Positions 26,313 through 34,452 of a DNA stretch of 43,387 nucleotides are shown here, one piece after another. Position numbers and translations under genes: made by a program. How positions within the stretch are numbered: the first letter of the stretch is position 1; each line of letters opens with the position of its first letter. Source of the stretch: Clostridia bacterium (lineage in GTDB: Bacteria > Bacillota > Clostridia > Oscillospirales > Acutalibacteraceae); assembly GCA_029226955.1 (NCBI GenBank), contig JAQXZA010000083.1, forward strand, positions 1-43,387, read 5' to 3'. The notes under the pieces are model-generated. The model had not been told where the DNA came from, did not search any database, and was given only the letters and a program-made list of their open reading frames with translations.

Positions 26313-28955
26313 TTGTCGGCAAAAAGATATAAACAAAAAGAAAAATACTTTTCTGAAAAAGTAAAAAACACAAAGCATAAAGTACAGAAATCAATCGCAC
26401 TGCTTTGTTCGGCGGCAGTTCTTGCAACGGCAGTACCGGTAGTTTCTATGATGTCGGTAGGGGCTGAATCTGCAATATATGCTTCAACCACAGCATACCT
26501 TAATATGCGTAGGGGAGCTGGTATGGATTACAGCGTAATAAAGGTAATTCCGCAAAATACCTCTGTAAGAGTTCTCCGTGCTTTATCAGGTTGGCTGAAA
26601 GTCAGAACATCTGACGGTACTGAGGGATATTGCTCAACCGATTATCTCGACATAACAACAAATGCCAAGACGACCACCTATCTTAATCTCCGAAAGGGTG
26701 CAGGAACAAATTATTCCGTTATAAAAACAATCAGTCCGAATGTTACCGTAGATGTTCTTAAAATTGTCAACGATTCTTGGGCAAATGTAAAACTTTCCGA
26801 CGGAACAAAGGGATATGTATGTACCGATTATATTTCTTACATAACATCGTCATCAAACAGCGGTGTCAGTCAGGGAAACAATTCAAACAACGATACAACG
26901 GTTAAAAATACATTAAAACTCTCATCATCATCATTGAAAATTGCTGTCGGTAAATCAGCAACAATAACGGCAGACGCAAGTTCAGGCGGAAAAACAGAGT
27001 GGAAATCATCAAACACCAAAGTTGCGACAGTATCATCATCAGGACAGATAAAAGGTATTTCTGACGGTACGGCAACAATTACCGTAACCGATATAAAGAC
27101 AAAAATAACGGCAAAATGTACCGTTAATGTTGTTAAGACGGATTATACATCAATCACTCTTTCAAAAACATCAGATACTCTTTATACCGGAAAAAGCCTT
27201 ACTCTTACGGCAACAACCAAACCTGAATCAAACAGCAAAGTGAACTTTAAATCTTCAAATACTTCCGTTGCAAAGGTTTCATCTGACGGTAAAGTCACAG
27301 CGGTAAATGCCGGAACAGCAACAATTACTGCATACGATTCAACAGGTCTTATTACGGCAAAATGTACAATTACGGTAAAAGAAAAAGACTCAATTTCAAT
27401 CTCAAAATCAAGTGTTTCAGTAAATGAAGGTTCTTCCGTATCAATTACGGCTAAGGCGTCAGATTCATCTATGAAAATTTACTGGTCATCAAGCGACCTT
27501 AATGTTGCAGGTGTTAATAATGGTGTTATAAGCGGACTTCGTCCCGGAAAAGCAACAATAACTGCTTCCGATGAGTCAGGTAAAATAAAAGCGTCTTGCG
27601 TTGTTACCGTAAAGGACGTTTCATCAGGAAATGTTACACTTTCACGTTATTCAACATCAACAACTGCCGGCAAAACAATCTACATAAAGGGTTATTCTTC
27701 AAATTCAGCATACTGGGGAACAAGCGACTCAAGCATAGCAACTGTTTCAAGAGGATTTATAGAAACCAAAAAAGCGGGCAGAGTGGCAATTACATATTCA
27801 GATAATTACGGTCATAAGGCTGTATGCGTTGTTACAGTTTATGATGCCGCACCGATAAAATTTTCCTATTCTTCTCCTAACTCGGCAACACTCAATTCCG
27901 ACGTAACTCTGGTTGCAATTACAGATAAGTCAAGACAAAAGGTTCGTTTTGATATTGAAGTGAATGGCAAAACAGTCAGTGTTGAGGCAAACAAAAAATA
28001 CGCAGACGGCAATACTTATGTATGGAAAGGCAAGTACCGTGTAACAAGTGCCGGAACATTCAATGTAAAAACCTATTCATACAGTGGCGGTATGTGGAAG
28101 ACCTGTTCTGACGGCGAAACAGATATTTATGTAAGTTCAAAGACAAATCCGAACACAACCGGTCTTGATAAACTCCGTGCAAGTGATGAGTTAATCAGAT
28201 TTATCGGTGAAAAGGAAGGCTTTGTTTCTGCTATAACTTATGATACTCTTGCAAACAATATTCCGACACTCGGTCACGGTTATGTTGTATGGGAAGGACA
28301 GCAGTTCTACGATAATCTTACAAGAAATGAAGGCTACGCACTTCTTGTTGACGCTGTAAACAACGATTCCTATACATCAAAAGTCAACAATATGCTTGTC
28401 AGCAATAAAGTAAGATTTAATCAGCGTCAGTTTGACGCACTTGTCAGTTTCTCCTATAATCTCGGTACAGGCTGGACTTCTTCATCAGACTTAAAGGACA
28501 TACTTCTTAATTCTATCGGTACAATCTCATCTGGTACTGTACTGACAGGAAAGGTTACAGCATACAGTGGTCTTAATCTCCGTTCACAGCCAACAACATC
28601 TTCAAATGTCGTAGAGGTTCTTGAATGTGGAGAAAGAGTCACACTTGCAAGTTCACAAAAATACAATAATGTATGGTATAAAGTAAAGACATCAAGCGGA
28701 AAAACAGGCTATTGCAGTGGTACATATCTCAATATTGCAACAACGGGAGAGGTTGGTCGTGACCTCAACTATGTAAACAAAAATGCACTCATAAGAGAAA
28801 TGCTTTCTTACCATCACGCTTGCGGAGTCTGCTACTACGGACTGCTTTACAGACGTGCAGACGAACTTGAAATGTTCCTTTACGGCGATTATGTTGCAGA
28901 CGGACGAAGCAACAACCACAACTTCCCGAATCCGTATTGTATTTCATTCCCATAA
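26313..28955 (+). CDS. Secreted SH3b / Big_2 / GH24 lysozyme
   Basis: An 880-residue exported cell-wall enzyme. A basic N-region and hydrophobic signal segment (about 27-52) come first. Two SH3b domains (about 54-116 and 117-178) are each marked by YLN(M/L)R(R/K)GAG. Four Big_2 Ig-like domains (about 200-275, 279-355, 359-434, 438-511) carry the repeated KATIT/TATIT pattern, and another beta domain runs to about 608. A GH24 lysozyme begins near 622: Glu635 in KEGF, Asp644 and Thr652 in PTLGHGY fit the catalytic triad. A third SH3b (about 746-808) appears inserted before the final lysozyme helices (GLLYRRADELEMFLYGDY). It likely cleaves peptidoglycan for growth or remodelling. The TTG start has AAGGAAAGG upstream; no phage genes surround it. 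Confidence 0.88.
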   Translation: MSAKRYKQKEKYFSEKVKNTKHKVQKSIALLCSAAVLATAVPVVSMMSVGAESAIYASTTAYLNMRRGAGMDYSVIKVIPQNTSVRVLRALSGWLKVRTSDGTEGYCSTDYLDITTNAKTTTYLNLRKGAGTNYSVIKTISPNVTVDVLKIVNDSWANVKLSDGTKGYVCTDYISYITSSSNSGVSQGNNSNNDTTVKNTLKLSSSSLKIAVGKSATITADASSGGKTEWKSSNTKVATVSSSGQIKGISDGTATITVTDIKTKITAKCTVNVVKTDYTSITLSKTSDTLYTGKSLTLTATTKPESNSKVNFKSSNTSVAKVSSDGKVTAVNAGTATITAYDSTGLITAKCTITVKEKDSISISKSSVSVNEGSSVSITAKASDSSMKIYWSSSDLNVAGVNNGVISGLRPGKATITASDESGKIKASCVVTVKDVSSGNVTLSRYSTSTTAGKTIYIKGYSSNSAYWGTSDSSIATVSRGFIETKKAGRVAITYSDNYGHKAVCVVTVYDAAPIKFSYSSPNSATLNSDVTLVAITDKSRQKVRFDIEVNGKTVSVEANKKYADGNTYVWKGKYRVTSAGTFNVKTYSYSGGMWKTCSDGETDIYVSSKTNPNTTGLDKLRASDELIRFIGEKEGFVSAITYDTLANNIPTLGHGYVVWEGQQFYDNLTRNEGYALLVDAVNNDSYTSKVNNMLVSNKVRFNQRQFDALVSFSYNLGTGWTSSSDLKDILLNSIGTISSGTVLTGKVTAYSGLNLRSQPTTSSNVVEVLECGERVTLASSQKYNNVWYKVKTSSGKTGYCSGTYLNIATTGEVGRDLNYVNKNALIREMLSYHHACGVCYYGLLYRRADELEMFLYGDYVADGRSNNHNFPNPYCISFP

Positions 28956-28961
28956 TGAACC

Positions 28962-28990
28962 GGGCGGCATATAAAAATGCCGCTCTTTTT
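28962..28990 (+). terminator. Terminator after the lysozyme gene
   Basis: GCGGCAT (28964-28970) and ATGCCGC (28977-28983) form a perfect 7-base stem, extended by two more pairs, followed by TTTTT. It lies 6 bases after the stop and separates this gene from proC. Confidence 0.85.
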
Positions 28991-29024
28991 CATATTTATA
29001 AAAATTTCAAGAGGTGCTTCAAAA

Positions 29025-29831
29025 ATGAGCGAAAAGAAAACAGGATTTATAGGTGCAGGAAATATGGCAACCGCAATTATCAACGGAATACTCAAAAACA
29101 AAGCAAAATCCGCTGATAAAATCAATGTGTTTGACCTTGACAGCGAAAAACTTAATCTTATGTCGCAAAAAGGCGTAAACTGTATGGAAAGCGGCAAAGA
29201 ACTTGTAAAAAACAGTGATATAATTGTTCTTGCGGTAAAACCTCAGAATTACGATTCTGTTCTTAACGAAATCAAAGATGTAGTTGAAGAAAACAAGGTT
29301 TTTGTTACAATAGCCGCCGGAATTTCAATCGAATATGTTCAGACAAAACTTGAAAAACAGTGTCCTATGGTTCGTGTTATGCCGAACACACCACTTCTTC
29401 TCGGCAAAGGTGCAACAGCAATGTGCCGCTCGGAATCAATTACAGATGAAGACTTTGACGAGGTTTACAAGATGTTTGCATTGTCTGGTGACGTAGCAAT
29501 ACTTCCCGAATCACAGATGAATGAAATCATCGCAGTAAACGGCAGCAGTCCGGCATATATCTATCTTTTTGCAAAATCAATGGTTGACTATGCGGTATCA
29601 GTTGGCATTGACCGTGACACAGCACTTACTCTTATATGCAAAACATTTGAGGGCAGTGCGGAAATGCTGCGTTCAAGCGGCGATTCTCCCGAAACACTTA
29701 TTGAAAAGGTTTCCTCAAAGGGCGGCACAACAATAGAGGCTATGAAAATACTTAATGAGCGTGAAGTGCCAAAAGCTATATTTGACGCTATGGCAGCCTG
29801 TACAAAACGTGCCGAAGAACTTGGAAAGTAA
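29025..29831 (+). CDS. proC: Pyrroline-5-carboxylate reductase
   Basis: A protein of 268 residues catalysing the NAD(P)H-dependent last step of proline synthesis. The Rossmann motif GFIGAGNMATAIING opens the protein, followed by VLAVKPQNYDSVL and the central VTIAAGISIEYVQ. VRVMPNTPLLLGKGATAM is the family landmark, and the C-terminal dimerisation region has SSKGGTTIEAMKIL. ATG 29025 has GAGGTG 8 bases upstream. The frame opens earlier at 28977, inside the previous terminator, which is rejected. Other proline genes (proA, proB) are not in the window. A terminator follows, so it is probably monocistronic. Confidence 0.95.
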   Translation: MSEKKTGFIGAGNMATAIINGILKNKAKSADKINVFDLDSEKLNLMSQKGVNCMESGKELVKNSDIIVLAVKPQNYDSVLNEIKDVVEENKVFVTIAAGISIEYVQTKLEKQCPMVRVMPNTPLLLGKGATAMCRSESITDEDFDEVYKMFALSGDVAILPESQMNEIIAVNGSSPAYIYLFAKSMVDYAVSVGIDRDTALTLICKTFEGSAEMLRSSGDSPETLIEKVSSKGGTTIEAMKILNEREVPKAIFDAMAACTKRAEELGK

Positions 29832-29859
29832 CAGAAAATAATCATTTTCTATATTATCA

Positions 29860-29901
29860 ATTCCCGAAAATCTGAAAAGGTATTCGGGGATTTTTATTTT
29901 T
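29860..29901 (+). terminator. Terminator after proC
   Basis: TCCCGAA (29862-29868) pairs with TTCGGGG (29883-29889), including one G-U pair and flanking A-T pairs, followed by a T-rich tract (TTTTTATTTTTG). Confidence 0.8.
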
Positions 29902-29930
29902 GTTGATAACTTATTGTCGATTATAACTAC

Positions 29931-29959
29931 TTGATTTTTTTACCGTCGGGATATAAAAT
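29931..29959 (+). promoter_or_regulatory. Promoter of the RpiR-type regulator operon
   Basis: TTGATT at 29931-29936, a 17-base spacer and TAAAAT at 29954-29959, about 44 bases before the ATG. I see no obvious operator palindrome for autoregulation here. Confidence 0.55.
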
Positions 29960-30002
29960 ATTTATGTTAAAACGAAAATAATAAATTTATGGGAGTATTG
30001 AA

Positions 30003-30878
30003 ATGGCTAAAAATTTATTATCGAAAATAAATGAGCAAACTGCAAATTTTTCAAAGGGACAGCGTCTTATTGCACATTTTATAACGGAACATTATGATAA
30101 AGCGGCATTTATGACAGCCTCAAAACTCGGAACGACAGTCGGTGTCAGCGAATCAACGGTTGTCCGTTTTGCAACGGAACTCGGATATGACGGCTACCCG
30201 AAAATGCAGAAAGCAATGCAGGAAATGGTACGTGACAAGCTGACCTCAGTTCAAAGAATAGAAGTCACAAAAAACCTCATAGGCAACGAAAATATACTCG
30301 AAACCGTTCTTAATCAGGACATTGAAAAAATCAGGCGTACAATCGAAGAAACCTCAAAAGAAGATTTTGACAATGCCGTTAAAGCTATATCCAAAGCAAA
30401 AACAATTTATATTTTTGCGGTAAGAAGTTCAGCGGCTCTTGCGTCATTTTTAGGATATTATTACTCACTTATTTTTGAAAATGTAAAGGTCATAAGTACA
30501 TACGGCGAAACCGAAATATACGAAAATCTTTTCAGAATAACATCTGATGACGTATTTATCGGAATAAGTTTTCCACGCTATTCAAATGCCGCAATCAAGG
30601 CTATGAATTTTGCACACCGACGTGGAGCAAAAGTCATAGCACTTACGGACAGTATGGTCAGTCCGTTGGTTGCAATGTCGGACTATGTTCTTATTGCAAA
30701 AAGCGATATGGCATCGGTTGTCGATTCACTTGTTGCACCATTGAGTATGATAAACGCTCTTATTGTTGCGACCGTTATAAATCTTGACGAAAAAGTAAAG
30801 AATATATTTGATAATCTCGAAAATATATGGGAAGAATACGATGTTTATCAGAACGACGGGGAGGAAACATCAGATTGA
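30003..30878 (+). CDS. MurR/RpiR-family transcriptional regulator
   Basis: A DNA-binding regulator of 291 residues with an N-terminal HTH_6 domain (about 1-77; recognition region GVSESTVVRFATELGYDGYP) and a C-terminal SIS sugar-phosphate-binding domain (about 115-255; IYIFAVRSSAALASFLGYYY, then FIGISFPRYSNAAIKAM). Relatives sense phosphosugars such as N-acetylmuramic acid 6-phosphate or glucosamine phosphates. The neighbouring genes are not sugar catabolic genes, so the ligand and targets are not evident. GGGAG lies about 7 bases upstream of the ATG. Its stop overlaps the TTG start of the next gene, indicating coupling. Confidence 0.9.
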   Translation: MAKNLLSKINEQTANFSKGQRLIAHFITEHYDKAAFMTASKLGTTVGVSESTVVRFATELGYDGYPKMQKAMQEMVRDKLTSVQRIEVTKNLIGNENILETVLNQDIEKIRRTIEETSKEDFDNAVKAISKAKTIYIFAVRSSAALASFLGYYYSLIFENVKVISTYGETEIYENLFRITSDDVFIGISFPRYSNAAIKAMNFAHRRGAKVIALTDSMVSPLVAMSDYVLIAKSDMASVVDSLVAPLSMINALIVATVINLDEKVKNIFDNLENIWEEYDVYQNDGEETSD

Positions 30879-32101
30879 CACAAAGAAAAGTTGCAGTTAT
30901 CGGCGGCGGTGCGGCTGGTATGATGTCGGGAATTTTTGCAGCATACAGCGGCGACAGCGTGGTTATTTTTGAAAAAAATGCTAAAATCGGACGAAAACTT
31001 TATATAACGGGCAAAGGTCGCTGTAATGTAACAAATAATTGTGATATTCAGACAGTTCTTGCGAATACACCGACAAACAGCCGATTTCTTTACAGTGCAT
31101 TAAACCGTTTTTCACCACAAGATACAATGGATTTTTTTGAAATGAACGGACTGCCGCTCAAAACTGAGAGGGGAAACAGAGTTTTTCCCGTATCCGACAA
31201 AGCCGCTGATGTTGTCGATACTCTTTTAAAAGTATCAAAACAGGTGGGCTGTAAAATAATTCACGAAAACGTTATAGATATAATCATTGAAAACAATGAA
31301 GTAAAAGCGGTAAAAACAGATAACCGCACAATGAATTTCGATAAAATAATAATAGCCAGTGGCGGAAAATCCTATCATCTTACAGGCTCAACAGGTGATG
31401 GCTATAAATTTGCAAAAAAAGCCGGACACAATATAATTCCGCTGAAACCGTCACTTGTTCCGTTGCAGTCGTCAGATAATTTTTGTGCGGAAATGAATGG
31501 CTTACAGCTGAAAAATATCGCCATAAGTGTTGTTGACACAAAGACCAATAAAAAAATTTATGATGATTTCGGAGAACTGCTTTTTACTTATTACGGAATT
31601 TCAGGAGCGGTAATTCTCAGTGCAAGCTCTCATATAGGTGAAATGTCAGAGGGAAGATACAGAATTGATATTGACCTTAAACCAGCACTTTCCGAAGAAC
31701 AGTTAAATTCAAGGCTTTTGCGTGAATTTAAGAAAAACCACAACAAAGAATATATTTCAATACTTCATTCATTACTGCCGTCAAAAATGACAGAAGTTTT
31801 TGCACAGCGTTCAGGAATTTTACCCGACAAAAAATGCAGTGAAATTACAAAAACCGAGCGTTACAATATAATAAAACTTCTGAAAAATTTTGGTGTGACA
31901 ATTTCATCATTCCGACCGCTTGACGAGGCAATAGTAACTTCCGGCGGAGTTGATACAAAGGAGATAAACCCGAAAACAATGGAGTCAAAACTTGTAAAAG
32001 GCTTGTATTTTGCTGGTGAAGTAATTGATGTTGACTGCTACACAGGAGGTTTTAACTTGCAGACAGCATTTTCAACGGGTGTTCTTGCCGGCGAAAACTG
32101 A
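30875..32101 (+). CDS. HI0933-family FAD/NAD(P)-binding oxidoreductase
   Basis: A 408-residue flavoprotein of the HI0933/YhiN (BaiN-like) family. The FAD dinucleotide fold opens with KVAVIGGGAAGMMSGIFAA, followed by IGRKLYITGKGRCNVTN and GGKSYHLTGSTGDGYKFAK. It closes with TSGGVDTKEINPKTMES and YFAGEVIDVDCYTGGFNLQ, all family landmarks. The physiological substrate of most members is unknown; one branch acts in bile-acid metabolism, which cannot be inferred here. The TTG start at 30875 has GGGGAGG 10 bases upstream and shares bases with the regulator's stop. An earlier in-frame ATG at 30827 lies within that regulator gene. Confidence 0.92.
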   Translation: MTQRKVAVIGGGAAGMMSGIFAAYSGDSVVIFEKNAKIGRKLYITGKGRCNVTNNCDIQTVLANTPTNSRFLYSALNRFSPQDTMDFFEMNGLPLKTERGNRVFPVSDKAADVVDTLLKVSKQVGCKIIHENVIDIIIENNEVKAVKTDNRTMNFDKIIIASGGKSYHLTGSTGDGYKFAKKAGHNIIPLKPSLVPLQSSDNFCAEMNGLQLKNIAISVVDTKTNKKIYDDFGELLFTYYGISGAVILSASSHIGEMSEGRYRIDIDLKPALSEEQLNSRLLREFKKNHNKEYISILHSLLPSKMTEVFAQRSGILPDKKCSEITKTERYNIIKLLKNFGVTISSFRPLDEAIVTSGGVDTKEINPKTMESKLVKGLYFAGEVIDVDCYTGGFNLQTAFSTGVLAGEN

Positions 32102-32122
32102 CAGATAATTGGAGGAGATATT

Positions 32123-32491
32123 ATGGGCTTTCAGGACGACTGGATGTTAAGACAGGTAGAGATGATTGCACACTTTGTAGCAAAGGTTGTGTTTCAGAAA
32201 GATACCGTAGAATATGAAGTAACTGACGAACTCAGCAATACTGATTTATTGCATAACAAACTCGACAAACTTATAAAAGAGGGCAAAATCTGTGAGGCGG
32301 AAGATATGCTGTTTGACAATATAGAGTATAACGACAGATACATTGAACTTGCAACGGATTTTTACCGTAAAATAAATGCTTTTACCGATAAAGAACTGGA
32401 AAATCTTAATTTTTCAAGAGATGAAGTTTACGAAGGCTTTATAGATATTCTTGAAAAACTCGGCGTACCCGTTGAACAGTTCCGTGAATAA
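32123..32491 (+). CDS. Small helical protein, DUF6483-like
   Basis: A 122-residue soluble, probably all-helical protein. The N-terminus DDWMLRQVEMIAHFVAKVVF resembles clostridial DUF6483 proteins, recognised by eye only. The middle (LHNKLDKLIKEGKICEAEDMLFDNI) looks like a TPR-type helical hairpin. Function is unknown. GGAGGAG lies upstream of the ATG. It follows the flavoprotein by 21 bases, likely in the same transcript, and is closed by a strong bidirectional terminator. Confidence 0.7.
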   Translation: MGFQDDWMLRQVEMIAHFVAKVVFQKDTVEYEVTDELSNTDLLHNKLDKLIKEGKICEAEDMLFDNIEYNDRYIELATDFYRKINAFTDKELENLNFSRDEVYEGFIDILEKLGVPVEQFRE

Positions 32492-32493
32492 TT

Positions 32494-32536
32494 AAAAAGC
32501 TCTGAAATTCAGAATAAACGAATTTCAGAGCTTTTT
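32494..32536. terminator. Bidirectional terminator between the DUF6483-like gene and gpsA
   Basis: AAAAAGCTCTGAAATTC (32494-32510) and its exact inverse (32520-32536) form a 17-base perfect stem with a 9-base loop and A/T ends on both sides, serving the two converging genes. Confidence 0.95.
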
Positions 32537-32551
32537 ATTTATATTTTGATT

Positions 32552-33511
32552 TTAAAATTCAGGCTTGATACTGCGTAGGAACAAATCAGACAGTCCTTTT
32601 TTAGCGGTAGTGTTGCCCTGAATTACATTATAAACGGTTTCGCATATCGGCAAATCAACATTGTATTTCTGACCGAGATATACAAGTGCGGTAGTTGTGT
32701 CAACACCCTCAGCAAGTTTGTCGAATTTTTCGCCTTTTACAAGCATTTCACCAAATCGTCTGTTGTGGCTGTACTGTGAAAACAAAGTAGCCTCATAGTC
32801 GCCAAGATGACACAAACCGTAAGCCGAAAGCTCATTTCCGCCCATAGCTTTTATCAGTCTTGAAATTTCCCTTGTACCTCTCGACATCAAAGCACCTTTG
32901 AGTGAAGAAAGATTAAGACCGTCAAGCATACCGGCGGCAATACCAATAGTATTTTTAGCGGCGGCACCTATTTCACTTCCGATAAGATCCTGTCCGACAT
33001 AAAAACGTATAAGGTCGCTTGAAAACTCTTTGATAAGGAAATGTTTAAGGTCGTCGTGCCTTGAATCAATTACCATACAGTTAGGAATACCGTTGCTGAA
33101 ATCCTGTGGGTGTCCGGGTCCTACCCATATTGCAACATGTGTTTCGTCAGTAACAAATTCTTCTACAATCTCAGTAAGCCTTTTGCCTGTGTTTATTTCA
33201 ATGCCTTTCATACAAAGAACAATTTTTTTGCCCTTTAAATCAAGTTTTGAAAGCGTTTTCATAAATGAACGCAAAGCCTGGGAACTTATTGAAATAATAA
33301 GAATATCAGCGGAATTTACAGCCTCGTCAAGATTATCTGTAACATTTATAGACTCTCTGAAAGTCAGCATATTGTTTTTTCTTGTATTTTTAATTTCTAA
33401 AAACTGAGGAGCGTCAGACAATCCCCATATTGTAACATTATGACCTATTTTATCAAGATACCAGCCGATAAAAGAACCCCACCGTCCACAGCCGAGAAGT
33501 GTTATTTTCAT
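32552..33511 (-). CDS. gpsA: NAD(P)-dependent glycerol-3-phosphate dehydrogenase
   Basis: A 319-residue enzyme making sn-glycerol-3-phosphate from dihydroxyacetone phosphate, for phospholipids and for CDP-glycerol. The nucleotide motif is LLGCGRWGSFIG rather than the usual GAGSWGTA. Key residues of the family are kept: Lys in CMKGIE, Lys in AAAKNTIGIAAG, Asp in HLGDYEA and Arg in SHNRRFGEM. Several other family landmarks are altered (for example IWVGPGHPQDF), so this is a divergent GpsA or a close paralogue. GGAGG lies about 11 bases before the ATG. It could supply precursor to the CDP-polyol transferases at 2282 and 5696. Confidence 0.87.
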   Translation of the reverse strand: MKITLLGCGRWGSFIGWYLDKIGHNVTIWGLSDAPQFLEIKNTRKNNMLTFRESINVTDNLDEAVNSADILIISISSQALRSFMKTLSKLDLKGKKIVLCMKGIEINTGKRLTEIVEEFVTDETHVAIWVGPGHPQDFSNGIPNCMVIDSRHDDLKHFLIKEFSSDLIRFYVGQDLIGSEIGAAAKNTIGIAAGMLDGLNLSSLKGALMSRGTREISRLIKAMGGNELSAYGLCHLGDYEATLFSQYSHNRRFGEMLVKGEKFDKLAEGVDTTTALVYLGQKYNVDLPICETVYNVIQGNTTAKKGLSDLFLRSIKPEF

Positions 33512-33546
33512 ATTGCGTATGTCCTCCGTCGTTGAAATATGAAAAT

Positions 33547-33555
33547 ATTATAACA
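33547..33555 (-). promoter_or_regulatory. Extended -10 promoter of gpsA
   Basis: On the minus strand TGTTATAAT (complement of 33547-33555) is an extended -10 element (TGn plus TATAAT), about 36 bases before the gpsA ATG. I see no good -35 box, as is common for extended -10 promoters. Confidence 0.5.
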
Positions 33556-33580
33556 TATCTTATTTGAAAAATCTACCTAA

Positions 33581-33940
33581 TTATTTTGTTTTTGAAAACA
33601 GTTCTTTTAATCCTATTACAAGCAGCATAATTCCGAAAATCACCGAAAGCGTTTTGTTGTCAAAATATGATGTCAGATATGAACCGACAACCGCCCCGAT
33701 ACAGCCCATAACAGAAAATGGAATTGCAATTTTCCAGTCAATCAGTTTTTTGTACGAATAAATGATTATTGCAACAACGGCACAGGGAACAAAGAAAATA
33801 AGATTAATTCCCTGTGCAAGTGTCTGTTCATAATTGCAGAATACCGTCAGAACAATCACTAAAACACCGCCGCCGCCCATTCCCATAGCACCCAGTATTC
33901 CCGAAACAATACCGGCAGCGGCAATATAAATTCCGCTCAT
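33581..33940 (-). CDS. Half-size TauE/SafE (TSUP) membrane protein, second of a pair
   Basis: A 119-residue protein with about four membrane segments. IYIAAAGIVSGILGAMGMGGGGVLVIVL carries the glycine-rich loop that marks each half of TauE/SafE sulfite/organosulfonate exporters. Full-length members are about 250 residues with two such halves, so this is one half. Its ATG (33938-33940) overlaps the TGA of the first half as ATGA, indicating tight coupling. An open frame extends upstream to 34057 but overlaps the first half and lacks membrane character. The two proteins probably pair to form one transporter; the substrate is unknown. Confidence 0.78.
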   Translation of the reverse strand: MSGIYIAAAGIVSGILGAMGMGGGGVLVIVLTVFCNYEQTLAQGINLIFFVPCAVVAIIIYSYKKLIDWKIAIPFSVMGCIGAVVGSYLTSYFDNKTLSVIFGIMLLVIGLKELFSKTK

Positions 33941-34284
33941 CTTGTAATAAGGCGGTATGCCGCCCAGAGCATAAGCACAGCAAAAACCTTGCGTATTATC
34001 ACAGGTTTCAGCTTTGACAAAAACACCGTTCCTATAACCGAGCCTATAACTCCCCATATCAGAAACGGTGCAGCGTCACCGAAAGTCACCTTGCCGCTTG
34101 TTATATACATTATAATGCTGACAACGCATATAGGCAGAATTATCGCAACACAGGTTGCGTGTGATTTTTGTACATCAAGTTTTGACTGTAATATCGGTAC
34201 AACAGGCATACCACCGCCAGCACCAAGAAGTCCGTTCAGCACTCCCGCAAGAATACCCCATAAAGAAAACAAATACTTTTTCAT
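33937..34284 (-). CDS. Half-size TauE/SafE (TSUP) membrane protein, first of a pair
   Basis: A 115-residue protein with about four membrane segments. It begins MKKYLFSLWGILAGVLNGLLGAGGG in pieces typical of the TauE/SafE N-terminal half, with the GAGGG loop near residues 21-25. It ends cleanly (VLMLWAAYRLITR) with no sign of an abrupt truncation, so this looks like a genuine split gene rather than a recent frameshift. A single full-length gene broken by mutation remains possible. GGGG lies about 8 bases before the ATG. The promoter is probably in the 165-base divergent gap shared with recJ, where TGTTAAAAT is a weak candidate on this strand. Confidence 0.78.
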   Translation of the reverse strand: MKKYLFSLWGILAGVLNGLLGAGGGMPVVPILQSKLDVQKSHATCVAIILPICVVSIIMYITSGKVTFGDAAPFLIWGVIGSVIGTVFLSKLKPVIIRKVFAVLMLWAAYRLITR

Positions 34285-34396
34285 TTCAAAACCCCGAATA
34301 CTATGTTTTGAATATTATTCTCAGTATTTTAACAAAAATACACAACAAAATTTTGCACATAAAAATAAAACACCGATTTTTAGATTACAAATAATA

Positions 34397-34425
34397 TTGA
34401 ATATGTCAGAAAAAAATGCTATTAT
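34397..34425 (+). promoter_or_regulatory. Promoter of recJ-relA
   Basis: TTGAAT at 34397-34402, a 17-base spacer and TATTAT at 34420-34425, with transcription expected near 34432. AAAGGCGGTG at 34438-34447 is the ribosome site. Confidence 0.6.
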
Positions 34426-34452
34426 ATGTAATACAGAAAAGGCGGTGCAATG

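Noticed and set aside
26313-28955. GH24 protein as a prophage endolysin
   Set aside because: It has its own signal segment and Ig/SH3b domains, and no holin or phage structural genes are nearby, so a cellular wall enzyme is more likely.
28977-29024. N-terminal extension of proC from an upstream in-frame ATG
   Set aside because: It begins inside the terminator stem of the previous gene and lacks a ribosome site, while ATG 29025 has GAGGTG and gives the normal ProC beginning.
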